Shown: positions 27,116 to 37,100 of the stretch, one piece after another
Layout: the number at the start of each line of letters is the position of its first letter
Position numbering within the stretch: the first letter of the stretch is position 1
Assembly: GCF_900155985.1 (NCBI RefSeq)
Contig: NZ_FTMA01000001.1
Location: 1,302,001-1,366,000 of the forward strand
Length of the DNA: 64,000 bases
From: Maribacter ulvicola
GTDB taxonomy: Bacteria > Bacteroidota > Bacteroidia > Flavobacteriales > Flavobacteriaceae
Direction: 5' to 3'
Translations under genes and position numbers: made by a program
Notes under the pieces: model-generated
Told to the model about the DNA's origin: nothing
The model's database searches: none
What the model saw: only the letters and a program-made list of their open reading frames with translations

Positions 27116-28138
27116 ATGAGATACCACATACTTGTATTGTTTACCGTGCTAATGATTGGATTAAAATCTACTGCACAAGAAGGTATTCCTGTATACTTTG
27201 ATTATTTATCTGATAACTATTATTTAGTTTTTCCATCTATGGCGGGAATTGGCGAAGGAGGGAAAATTAGGGCTACTGCTAGAAAACAATGGTTTGATGT
27301 TGATGATGCCCCAAGTTTACAGACCATAAATGCACATTTTAGATTAGGAGATTCTCCAAGTGGTATTGGTGCAATTATATTTAATGATGCCAATGGATAC
27401 CATTCGCAATCAGGATTAAAGTTGACATATGCCCACCATTTAAGAATAGGTAGTAAAGATGTGAGGATTTTAAATCAACTTTCCTTTGGCTTAAGTGCCA
27501 CAATTTTGCAAAGTAGTTTAGATGAGACCGAGTTTAGGTCGGCTATGCCGGATCCAGCGGTTTCTGGTATAAAATTAAGCTCTTCTTATTCTAATGTTGA
27601 TATTGGGGTTTCTTATAACTTTCAGGAATTTTATACCCATTTTGCGGTTACCAATGTACTTACCGGTAGTAAACGAAATGTATATTATAGAGATAGAGAT
27701 GATAACCCAGATGAGTTGGTTATTGATAATATTAGAAGATTTTTAATATCCGCAGGCTACGTTTTTGGTAGAAGTGAATGGCAATTTGAGCCTTCTATAC
27801 TTTTTCAATTAACAGAATTTACAAAGGAAAAAAGCATGGATATCAACGCTAAAGTGTACAAGGATGTAGATTTTGGACGTATTTGGGGCGGACTATCCTA
27901 TAGACGAAGTTTTGAAGGAGCGCAGTTTCAAGATGGTGCTTCTTTTGGAGAACAACGCTTGCAGCTGGTTACCCCGATTGTTGGTGCTAATTTCAATAAC
28001 TTTATGGTTTCATATAACTACTCATACCAAATGAACGATTACCGTTTTGATAACGGAGGTTTTCATCAAATTACGTTAGGGTATGATTTTGGACAAACGG
28101 AGCGTAAGTATGATTGTTACTGCCCAGCTGCAAATTAA
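27116..28138 (+). CDS. PorP/SprF-family type IX secretion membrane protein (orphan)
   Basis: 340 residues. Signal peptide ending at about residue 20 (STAQ), then an outer-membrane beta-barrel of the PorP/SprF family (FDYLSDNYYLVFPSMAGIGEG opening, repeated amphipathic strands). It ends in a Cys-containing tail, CYCPAAN. PorP is part of the type IX secretion and gliding apparatus; SprF-like relatives help secrete particular type B substrates. No large secreted substrate lies next to it, unlike the copy at 38936. A weak hairpin follows. Confidence 0.88.
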   Translation: MRYHILVLFTVLMIGLKSTAQEGIPVYFDYLSDNYYLVFPSMAGIGEGGKIRATARKQWFDVDDAPSLQTINAHFRLGDSPSGIGAIIFNDANGYHSQSGLKLTYAHHLRIGSKDVRILNQLSFGLSATILQSSLDETEFRSAMPDPAVSGIKLSSSYSNVDIGVSYNFQEFYTHFAVTNVLTGSKRNVYYRDRDDNPDELVIDNIRRFLISAGYVFGRSEWQFEPSILFQLTEFTKEKSMDINAKVYKDVDFGRIWGGLSYRRSFEGAQFQDGASFGEQRLQLVTPIVGANFNNFMVSYNYSYQMNDYRFDNGGFHQITLGYDFGQTERKYDCYCPAAN

Positions 28139-28142
28139 ATAT

Positions 28143-28172
28143 AAAGGCCTGTACTTATAGTAGCAGACCTTT
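28143..28172. terminator. Imperfect hairpin between convergent genes
   Basis: AAAGG/CCTTT arms with CTG/CAG and TACT/AGTA inner pairs and one mismatch, followed by a short T run on the plus strand. A probable terminator for the PorP gene. Confidence 0.55.
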
Positions 28173-28184
28173 TGTTAGTTCAAT

Positions 28185-29363
28185 TTATTCCCAGCTATAA
28201 TTTTTTGTTGAAGCTTGCTTTTTTATCGCCTTGATCATGGCGTTTTCCAATTCGCCCGACTTTTCACTCGTTTCATGTTCAGCAATGTAAGCCAATCGTT
28301 TCTTGTTATATTCTTGTATTTCTTTTTGAATATTTTCCCTTTCATTCTTTTTTAGTTCAACATACATTTTTATTTCGCTTTCGTTTTTATCTTGTAACTC
28401 TTCTGGTAATTCATCGTTTTCCACAGAACTTATTTCAAATTCGGCATCATCAAACGCATCTACTAAATCCCATTTCTTGTTATTATACAGTCTTGAACTT
28501 TTACTAACCGCTCTTTTAACGGCAACCGCTTCTTCCATCTCTAACGCATTGCTGTCTTGTACTTCTTGTGCGATAATCTTTGATTCACCCATTGATCCGT
28601 AGGAAACGTACGTGGTGTTTAATTTAGAGTTTAATTTGATAATGATGTCGTCATAGGGTGTTTCTATATGCACTGTCTTTTTATTATGGTCGATAGCTAT
28701 ATACTCCCCACCAGACAATGATGCCCCATTTTTCCACTCGGTATTGATACCTAGTTCATAATTTCCACAGAAAATAGTATTTACTACAACATCTTTCTCA
28801 TTTGCATTTGCCAATGCAGTTTTGTAATTATATCTACCCTGAGTAAAAGGTTCGTTACCTGCAATAAAAATCATACGAAGTAAATCAGGATTTTTATTCC
28901 ACGGTAATTGATGTAGTGAGGTTTGTAGCACTTTACCACAATATTCTTCACCGCCATTGGTTGTCAAAGAAAATAGCTTTTCAGATATTTCATCTAAATC
29001 GCTACTAAAACCTAATACTTGTTGTATGTATCCTTCCTTGGCAGAAAGGTTGTCATTTCCATATTGGTACAGCGCTATTTGTAATTCTGGCCTGGCGTCA
29101 TTACCACATTTGGCATAACTAAATTCGTTTACAATATCCCATAGTTGAGATTTAGCTTGGTTTATTAAACCGTCCATACTATTGCTAGTATCCAACAATA
29201 ATGCTATTTGTACAATATTAGCTTTTTTCAACTCTTTAGTGTCTATTGCGTGTGCAATTAGTTCAATAGGCTTTTTCTTTTCATTTGTATTACATGCATA
29301 TATGGTAGATAATGTTAGTAATGCTATGCCTATTGATCCAAGTTGTTTAAATGTTTTCATCAT
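28185..29363 (-). CDS. VWA-domain lipoprotein
   Basis: 392 residues. The N-terminus (LGSIGIALLTLSTIYAC) looks like a lipoprotein signal with C24 as the lipidated residue. A von Willebrand A domain follows (about 48-250) with the metal-site motif DTSNS (D58, S60, S62), so a divalent metal adhesion site is likely. The C-terminal third (about 290-392) is rich in Lys and Glu and probably a coiled coil (LKKNERENIQKEIQEYNKKR). Its role is unknown; VWA lipoproteins often act in surface or periplasmic protein complexes. Two start codons in tandem (MM) make the exact start uncertain by 3 bases. Confidence 0.85.
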   Translation of the reverse strand: MMKTFKQLGSIGIALLTLSTIYACNTNEKKKPIELIAHAIDTKELKKANIVQIALLLDTSNSMDGLINQAKSQLWDIVNEFSYAKCGNDARPELQIALYQYGNDNLSAKEGYIQQVLGFSSDLDEISEKLFSLTTNGGEEYCGKVLQTSLHQLPWNKNPDLLRMIFIAGNEPFTQGRYNYKTALANANEKDVVVNTIFCGNYELGINTEWKNGASLSGGEYIAIDHNKKTVHIETPYDDIIIKLNSKLNTTYVSYGSMGESKIIAQEVQDSNALEMEEAVAVKRAVSKSSRLYNNKKWDLVDAFDDAEFEISSVENDELPEELQDKNESEIKMYVELKKNERENIQKEIQEYNKKRLAYIAEHETSEKSGELENAMIKAIKKQASTKNYSWE

Positions 29364-29562
29364 TTTCGTTTTAAAATCATAGCCAAACTAAGGGCAAAGT
29401 ATTTCTTGTAATAACGTTAATGAGTAAACGTGCTTTTCAACTTAGTAAAGTGGTATGTAGAGTTTGTGAACTTATATTATAACGAGTTTAAAATAGCTAT
29501 TATGCGTATTTGTCATTTTTTAATACCACAATATTCAGCTAAGTTTACCGTAGTATTAGCAG

Positions 29563-31764
29563 ATGAAAAACTATAGTATCTACATATTAATTTGTTTTGT
29601 ATTTGGTTGGAACATGCTTCTTTCGCAAACTCATAATGATGCCTTAAAATTTAATTTAAAAGGTAGGGTAGAGGTGAGAAACACGGGCGAGCCTATTTCT
29701 GGTGTATCAGTATCAAACCAAATGGGAGTTTTTGTTGTAACTAACGCACTTGGAGAGTTTGTAATAAAAACTAGAATTGGAGATCAGCTCATTATAGAGC
29801 ATGGTGATATTGAAACGCTGAGGTATGATGTGAAGAAGAATGATGATGTTTTAATTTTGGTTGAGGATTTTGATTCATCATCAATTGGTAGGTCTAAATC
29901 TGTACCAAACATATCGGTAAAACACCAGCAGTTATTAGATGCTGCAGAAGAGTACAAAACAAAGGATATTAAAAGAAGTATAGATTTGGTGACCCAATCT
30001 ATCTCAATTCTTGGAAAAAGAGGGCGAAAGAAAGAGTTGGCACGATCGCTTTCTAAACTTGGCGAAATCTATCAATACCATAAGCAATTAGATTTAGCTA
30101 TTGATAATTATGAAGATGCCCTAGAAAATAATAAAACTATAGCTACTTCTCTATTACTAGGTAGAGCCTATAATCTAACCTCTAGGTTTAGTGAAAGTAT
30201 TGATCTTTTATATCCACTATTGGATTTCAAATCTATGCCGCCACAACAAAGTGTTGTATTATATGAATTAATGGGCGATGCTAAAAAAGGAGAGGGTAAA
30301 ACGCAGGAAGCTTTAGACTTTTACAACAGGGGTTTGTTGATAGCAGATAAAAACCAGATCACATCAAAAATGATCGATTTAAATTCTAAAATTGCCGATA
30401 CATATTCGTTGGGAGATTTGTCTATGGAGGCTGAGGCGTATTACGGTAATTCGCTAGAGTTAGCCAATAAATCCGCACCAAAAAGAGCTTTACAAGAGAA
30501 AGAAAAAGTAGCTGATTTTTACAATACTAAAAGTCGATATAACGAAGAGATCAACATGCGTAAAAGCAGTCTTCAAGAGCTTAAAAAGCTGAAATCTCCA
30601 AATGCTGGTGTAAAAAAAATAGATTTTGGAGATACGATAACCTCTCAGCGTATAAACTATAAAATAGCAAACGCCTACATTTCTCAAGATAGGTATAACG
30701 AGGCTATACCTTTTTTGGAGAAAAGTATTGTAGAGGCAGACTCAGATGATGATTTGGTAGTGCAAAAAGATGCTACTAGAAAACTGTCTGAAGTGTATAA
30801 GGTGAAGGGTGATTTTACCAAAGCTTTAGATACGTATCAAACATATGTAGCATTGGTAGATTCCTTGTATGTGCGTAAAGAACAAGAAATTTCAAGGGCA
30901 ACTCGTTTTAATAGGGAAATTTCAAGTGCACAAAATAGGCTTAAAGGTTTAGAACAAGAACGAGAACTATCGCAAAGTAAATATGACCTTGCGTTAACAG
31001 AGCAGGAGCTAGTTAAAGAAAGTAATAAACGCCAACAATTAGTGATATACTCACTGATATTTGGACTCCTATTAACCTTACTTGCCGCTTTTTTCTTTTA
31101 TCGAAGTAATCAGCAACAGAAACTGGCAAACAATCTTTTAGCATTAAAATCATTGCGGTCTCAAATGAATCCGCATTTTATATTCAATGCGTTGAATTCG
31201 GTAAATAATTTTATATCTAAAAGTGATGAACGTAGTGCCAACAGGTATTTAAGTGATTTCTCTAAATTAATGCGCTCGGTTCTTGAAAATTCTGAAGAAG
31301 ATTTTATTCCCTTAGAAAAGGAATTGCAACAGTTAGAGCTGTATATAAAACTAGAACATTCTCGCTTTGAAGATAAGTTTGATTACCAAATAAGTGTAGA
31401 TGAGAATGTGCAGGTTTCTAAGTTTCAGATTCCGCCTATGTTATTACAGCCATATATAGAAAACGCTATTTGGCACGGATTGCGATATAGGGATGAAAAA
31501 GGGGAGCTGTTGGTTACCATAAAGGAGAATATTGCAGATTCTATAATTATAGCTATTACGGATAATGGTATTGGTAGAAAAAAATCTGCCGAGATTAAAA
31601 CCCAAAACCAACGGAAACAGAAATCTAAAGGAATGGGAATCATTAAAAAACGTGTGGCGATCCTAAACGATATGTATACCGATAAAGTAGATATTAAAAT
31701 TTCAGATTTACAGTCAGACGGTACGGGAACTAAAGTCCTGTTTATTTTAAAAAGAGAAAAATGA
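29563..31764 (+). CDS. LytS-type sensor histidine kinase with TPR and regulatory-like N-domain
   Basis: 733 residues. Signal-type N-terminus (about 1-22), then a carboxypeptidase-regulatory-like beta domain (about 28-105, LKGRVEVRNTGEPISGVSV), a series of TPR repeats (about 125-450), a coiled coil, one membrane helix (about 489-509), a His_kinase domain with the phosphoacceptor H538 in QMNPHFIFNALNS, and an HATPase domain with QPYIENAIWHGL and DNGIGRKKS. The ligand- or protein-sensing part would be periplasmic. It overlaps the response regulator by 4 bases (ATGA), so the two form an operon. Confidence 0.93.
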   Translation: MKNYSIYILICFVFGWNMLLSQTHNDALKFNLKGRVEVRNTGEPISGVSVSNQMGVFVVTNALGEFVIKTRIGDQLIIEHGDIETLRYDVKKNDDVLILVEDFDSSSIGRSKSVPNISVKHQQLLDAAEEYKTKDIKRSIDLVTQSISILGKRGRKKELARSLSKLGEIYQYHKQLDLAIDNYEDALENNKTIATSLLLGRAYNLTSRFSESIDLLYPLLDFKSMPPQQSVVLYELMGDAKKGEGKTQEALDFYNRGLLIADKNQITSKMIDLNSKIADTYSLGDLSMEAEAYYGNSLELANKSAPKRALQEKEKVADFYNTKSRYNEEINMRKSSLQELKKLKSPNAGVKKIDFGDTITSQRINYKIANAYISQDRYNEAIPFLEKSIVEADSDDDLVVQKDATRKLSEVYKVKGDFTKALDTYQTYVALVDSLYVRKEQEISRATRFNREISSAQNRLKGLEQERELSQSKYDLALTEQELVKESNKRQQLVIYSLIFGLLLTLLAAFFFYRSNQQQKLANNLLALKSLRSQMNPHFIFNALNSVNNFISKSDERSANRYLSDFSKLMRSVLENSEEDFIPLEKELQQLELYIKLEHSRFEDKFDYQISVDENVQVSKFQIPPMLLQPYIENAIWHGLRYRDEKGELLVTIKENIADSIIIAITDNGIGRKKSAEIKTQNQRKQKSKGMGIIKKRVAILNDMYTDKVDIKISDLQSDGTGTKVLFILKREK

Positions 31765-32492
31765 GCTTAAACGCAATTTTAGTAGAAGATGAGGCAACTA
31801 GTAGAGAAATTCTAAGAAACTATATTGGTAAATACTGCCAAAATGTAAACTTATTGGGAGAGGCTTCATCAATTAAAGAAGCGCTAGTATTGATTAAAAA
31901 TAATGAACTAGACCTAGTGTTTTTAGATGTGGAGATGCCTTTTGGTAATGCATTTGATCTACTTGATCAGTTGCCGGATAGAACTTTTGAAACCGTTTTT
32001 GTAACCGCATATGACCATTATGCAAAAGATGCCTTGAACAACCATGCCGCGTATTATTTGACAAAACCCATTAATATAGATGAGTTGGTAAATGCGGTAG
32101 ATTATGTAGAAGGTGTTCGGGAAAAAGAAGCAAGTTTAGAAGGAGAGGTGCTAAGGACGAAATCTAACGGAGTAGAAGGGAAGTTGACATTGCCTCAGCA
32201 AGACGGATTTCAAGTATTGAATATTGCTGAAATACTATATTGTAAGGCAGATGATAATTATACGGAAATTTACTTGTTGAACAAGAAGATATTGGTAAGT
32301 AAGACATTAAAGTATTTTGAAGAAGCGTTAACGGAATACCCTTTTGCGCGTGTACATAAATCTTTTTTGGTAAACGTAAACGAGGTAGTAAAGTATAAAA
32401 AAGGAAAGGGAGGTAGCGTAGTAATGTCCAACGGAAAAGAGGTCATGGTATCCGCATCAAAAAAGAAAGATTTTCTTTCCTATTTTAATTAA
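31761..32492 (+). CDS. LytTR-family response regulator
   Basis: A 243-residue DNA-binding regulator. The receiver domain (about 3-125) has the phosphoacceptor D56 in LVFLDVEMPFG, the conserved Thr (VFVTAY) and the Lys (YLTKPI). The LytTR DNA-binding domain (about 145-243) has ILYCKADDNYTEIYL and FARVHKSFLVNV. It is partnered by the upstream kinase. Targets cannot be read from the sequence. Confidence 0.95.
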   Translation: MSLNAILVEDEATSREILRNYIGKYCQNVNLLGEASSIKEALVLIKNNELDLVFLDVEMPFGNAFDLLDQLPDRTFETVFVTAYDHYAKDALNNHAAYYLTKPINIDELVNAVDYVEGVREKEASLEGEVLRTKSNGVEGKLTLPQQDGFQVLNIAEILYCKADDNYTEIYLLNKKILVSKTLKYFEEALTEYPFARVHKSFLVNVNEVVKYKKGKGGSVVMSNGKEVMVSASKKKDFLSYFN

Positions 32493-32502
32493 ACGAATTA
32501 CA

Positions 32503-33012
32503 ATGATAAAAGCTGTTAGAGGTAAGGAGCCTATTATAGGAGAAGATTGTTTTATTGCTGAAAATGCAACCATAGTAGGTGAAGTGAGTATGGGTAAGCA
32601 ATGTAGTGTATGGTTTAACGCTGTGTTACGCGGTGATGTGCACTACATAAAAATGGGAGATAAGGTAAATGTACAAGATGGTGCCGTAATACATTGTACA
32701 TATTTAAAATCTCCTACTATCATAGGTAATAATGTGTCTATTGGGCATAATGCTATTGTACATGGATGTACTATTCATGATAACGTGTTGGTAGGTATGG
32801 GGAGTATTATAATGGATGATTGTGTTGTGGAAAGTAATAGTATTATAGCTGCTGGAGCTGTACTTACAAAAGGGACCCATGTACCAAATGGAAGTATTTT
32901 TGCCGGTATGCCAGCAAAGAAAATAAAAGATATTAGTCCTGAATTAAGTGCTGGTGAAATCAATAGAATTGCTGAAGCATATACCATGTATTCCGTTTGG
33001 TTTAAGGAATAA
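32503..33012 (+). CDS. Gamma-carbonic-anhydrase-like hexapeptide-repeat protein
   Basis: A 169-residue left-handed beta-helix protein of the YrdA/PaaY/CaiE group. Hexapeptide repeats run from about residue 18 to 130, followed by a C-terminal helix. Three His residues at the usual metal positions (H64, H82, H87) are present, so metal binding is plausible. Whether it has carbonic anhydrase activity is not clear from sequence; many relatives are inactive or act as thioesterase-type accessory proteins. It starts 10 bases after the regulator, so it may share the operon. Confidence 0.88.
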   Translation: MIKAVRGKEPIIGEDCFIAENATIVGEVSMGKQCSVWFNAVLRGDVHYIKMGDKVNVQDGAVIHCTYLKSPTIIGNNVSIGHNAIVHGCTIHDNVLVGMGSIIMDDCVVESNSIIAAGAVLTKGTHVPNGSIFAGMPAKKIKDISPELSAGEINRIAEAYTMYSVWFKE

Positions 33013-33039
33013 AGGTTGACTCAAAAAACCAATTACCTG

Positions 33040-33068
33040 TTGCAATCTGTCTAAAATACGTACTTTTG
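33040..33068 (+). promoter_or_regulatory. Promoter of fabD
   Basis: TTG at 33040-33042, an 18-base spacer, then TACTTTTG at 33061-33068 (fits TAnnTTTG). The ATG is 20 bases further on. Confidence 0.55.
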
Positions 33069-33088
33069 AGCTACCAAAATTAAAAGTT

Positions 33089-33976
33089 ATGAATGCGTAT
33101 GTTTTTCCTGGGCAAGGTGCTCAATTTGTTGGAATGGGTTTAGATCTATATGAAAAATACCCTATTGCAAAAGAGTTATTTTTAAAGGCAAATGAAATAT
33201 TAGGCTTTGAGATTACAGAGGTAATGTTCAGAGGTACTGCCGAAGGATTAAAAGAGACCAAGGTTACCCAACCTGCTATATTCCTACATTCTGTAATTCT
33301 AAGCAAGGTGATGGGAGATACATTTAAACCAGATATGGTTGCCGGCCATTCTTTAGGAGAGTTTTCTGCATTGGTGGCAAATAATACCTTGAGCTTTGAA
33401 GACGGACTAAAATTAGTATCGCAACGTGCTTTGGCAATGCAGAAAGCATGTGAGCTTAAACCATCGACTATGGCTGCCGTTTTAGGATTGGAAGATACTG
33501 TGGTGGAAAAAGTGTGCGCAGAAATTTCAGGGATTGTGGTCGCTGCAAATTATAACTGTCCGGGTCAATTGGTAATTTCTGGTGAAATATCTGCAGTAGA
33601 AGAAGCTTGTGAAAAATTAAAAGAAGCAGGGGCTAGACGTGCATTGATGCTTCCTGTTGGTGGAGCTTTCCATTCACCATTAATGGAACCTGCTAGAGAA
33701 GAGTTGGCTGCGGCCATTGAAAATACTACTTTCTCAACGCCTAGTTGCCCAATCTATCAGAATGTACCAACAACGGCAATTAATAGTGCAGAAGAAATCA
33801 AAAAGAATTTAATGTTGCAATTGACGGCGCCTGTTAAATGGACGCAGAGTGTTCAGCAAATGGTAAAAGACGGTGCTACTGTTTTTACTGAAATAGGTCC
33901 TGGTAAAGTATTACAGGGGTTAGTTAGAAAAATTGAACCTAGCGTTACAACGCAAGCCCCGGCGCTAATAGCTTAG
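33089..33976 (+). CDS. fabD: Malonyl-CoA:ACP transacylase
   Basis: A 295-residue cytosolic enzyme that moves malonyl from CoA to acyl carrier protein at the start of fatty acid synthesis. GQGAQFVGMG near the N-terminus, the catalytic S88 in AGHSLGEFSAL, H195 in GAFHSPLM and the NYNCPGQLVISG segment are all present. Length is normal. No other fab gene is adjacent. Confidence 0.97.
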   Translation: MNAYVFPGQGAQFVGMGLDLYEKYPIAKELFLKANEILGFEITEVMFRGTAEGLKETKVTQPAIFLHSVILSKVMGDTFKPDMVAGHSLGEFSALVANNTLSFEDGLKLVSQRALAMQKACELKPSTMAAVLGLEDTVVEKVCAEISGIVVAANYNCPGQLVISGEISAVEEACEKLKEAGARRALMLPVGGAFHSPLMEPAREELAAAIENTTFSTPSCPIYQNVPTTAINSAEEIKKNLMLQLTAPVKWTQSVQQMVKDGATVFTEIGPGKVLQGLVRKIEPSVTTQAPALIA

Positions 33977-34133
33977 CCTTTGTTTCACTTATCGTACCAT
34001 TTAACCTATAAATCCTTTTTTCAACTGTTTCTGAGCGGTTTACCTTGATTTTTTTGTATTATTGAGACCCTCATTTTTGATTATGGATTTAGGTCATTCC
34101 TTAATCAAATTGTAGGGTTTGATAAAGAATGCT

Positions 34134-37100
34134 ATGAAAATAAGTATATACAATAGTCTATTGAATTCTAAAAAGGTCATAGGATTTAAACAGTTTCTAT
34201 TCGTTTTTGGGTTTTTTTTATTTGGAGTTTTTTCTCAAAATGTTTCAGCTCAATTTGTAAGTTTAGATGTTCTAGATGCGGATGCAGGAGAATTGGGAGG
34301 TAATCCTGGTTCGTTCAGGGTTAGTTTATCAAGTACAAGAATTATAGATACTGAAGTTGAAGTTTTAGTTGATCAATCTGTGACGACGGCTATTGCAGGT
34401 ACTTCTGCAGCTAATGGGGATAGGTCATCAATTAGCGGAACTATCGTGATTCCTGCAAATACGTTGAGTTTTATTATTGACGTTACGGTATTTGACGATA
34501 ATTTGATTGAAGGAACTGAAATTATAAAGCTTGATTTAATATCTTCCTCGGGACTTACTATTATAAATCCAGGTTCTAATACGGCAACTTTAGAAATCGC
34601 TGACAATGATTTTGCAACCTTAAGTATAAGTGATGCTATTAACGATGAAGGCATTGGTTTGGTTTTTACTGTTACTTCAGATGAACCTGTTCAATATGAC
34701 TATGAAGTAGACGTCAATTTTTCTGGAGGAGATGCTACTGGTGGTGGTCCCGGTATTACTCATCCACTAGATTATAATAATACTGCACAAACATTTAGTT
34801 TTCCTGAGGGCTCTGTTTCACAAACCTTTTTGGTGCCTACAGGTAATGATAATGTTATAGAAGAGGATGAAACTTTTGGTGCTCAAATAGTAAGCGCTAC
34901 AAATACAAATGTTATCATAGGGGCATCATCAAAAGGTACAATAGTAAATGATGATTTTCCTGGTGTCAATGTAAGCACAATTAGCGGAAATACGGGTGAA
35001 GATGGCACAACGGCTACTTTTAATGTTACTTTAGATTCACAGCCGGAATCGCCGGTAACAATTGCTTTATCAAGCGATAATATAAATGAAGGTACCGTAC
35101 TTCCTTCTGTGACTGTTCCTGTTGCGGATTGGGATACTGGAAACTTGGTTACTGTGACAGGTGTTGACGATGCTATTGTTGATGGTGATATTTCATATTC
35201 GATTATAACGGGGAATGTAACTTCCTTAGATGTCAATTATAGTGCATTGACCGCAGCTGATGTTGCTGATGTTCCCGTGATTAATGCAGATGATGATGTG
35301 TTTAGGGCTTCGATAGTGGCTACCGATGATAGTGCTACAGAGGCAAGTCCGGTAATCGATACTGGTATTTTAACGGTTAGTTTAGATGAAGTAAATAATA
35401 CGGGTAGTCCAATTATAGTAAATTATACTGTAGCTGGTTCAGCTGCGTCAGGGAGTGATTTTGTTACATTAAGTGGCACGGTTAGTATAGCAAATGGTCA
35501 ACAGGATAATACAATAATTATCACCCCTATAGATGATAACGATGTTGAGGTTGCAGAAACAGTACAGGTGACACTTACGGCGGGCTCAGGTTATGATACC
35601 GGAAACCTGGCATCTAGGCGAGATATAGTTACGATCAATGATACCGATACTTTTCTGGTTTCTGTAGCGTCTACTGGTGCTACGGCTAATGAAAATCCCT
35701 TAAGCAGTGGGGTCTTTACAGTAGATTTAGGAGCAACAAATGGCACGGGTTCGGCTATAGTTGTTAATTATAATATTTCAGGTACTGCAACGTCAGGTGA
35801 TGATTTTAACACATTAGGAGGTACCGTTTCAATTCCAAATAATCAAAGTACAGGTACGGTGACGGTTACTCCAATAAACGATACTGATATTGAAAATAAT
35901 GAAACTGTAGTATTAACGCTTGCTCCAGGAGGTGATTATGCTGTTGGTTCGCCCAATAATGCAATAGTTACTATAGTTAGTGATGATAGAAATGTTGCAC
36001 AAATCATAGCGTCAGATGGTTCTGCGGCAGAGAGTAATGCAGCGGTTTCAATAGGGGAATTTACCATTAGTTTAAGTGTACCTAATAATACTGGTAATAC
36101 AATGACCATTAACTATACCATAAGTGGTACTGCGGTTAATGGTACAGATTTTACTGCCATTAATACAAATGCCGTAAATATACCAAATGGAGAACAAGCG
36201 GTTGACATTGAAATTTCACCAATTAATGATATAATTCAAGAAGGCGAAGAAACAGTTGTACTAACCTTGGCTACTGGTACGGGTTATGTTTTAGGTGCTG
36301 GACCTACACGTACGGCAACCGTTGAAATAGATGATAATGATCAAGCAATGCTGACAATTTTAGATGCGTCATTAAATGAAGATGATTCAGCAGGGGAGAT
36401 GGTGTTTGATGTGGTTTTAGATTTAGAAGTTGTAGGTGGTACAACAGTATCGTATTCATTTATAGATAATACGGCTACTGGTAGCGGTACGGATTACACA
36501 GGCACTAATGGTTCCCTAATTTTTACGGGCACAGCCAATGAGACCAAAACTATTACCGTGCCGGTAAATAACGACGCCGTTCTAGAAAATACAGAAACAT
36601 TTACGGTGCAATTAGGTGTGCCAACAAATAATGTGCAGCGTACAAATGGTGGATCCGCTATAGGAACTATTCAAGATGATGATAATTGTGTTGCTGCACC
36701 GGTATTGGACGCTTCCGTGTCAACTGTATATTGTGTAGAAACAGCTGGAGATGATTTTTCCGCAAATTTATTCGATTTTACTAGCAGTACGGCGCCCGCG
36801 GGAACGGTATTAACTTGGAGTAGAGTGTCTAACCCTTTAAATACCAATTCTCATTTAACAGTTGCAGAGGCAGAGGATGTAGATTTACCAGCTTCTTATT
36901 ATGGTTTTTTCTATGATGAAGCAAATGACTGTGCAAGTGGTACTATAGAAGTTCAGATAGTTAGAAATGTACTGCCACAATTAGTTGTTGTCAATGATAA
37001 CGAACGTTGTGGTGCCGGATCATTGCTTTTAAGTGTTGAGCCAACTGATGGGGCTTCTGTAAATTGGTATGATTCTTTAGATGCTGTTACCCCAATTGCA

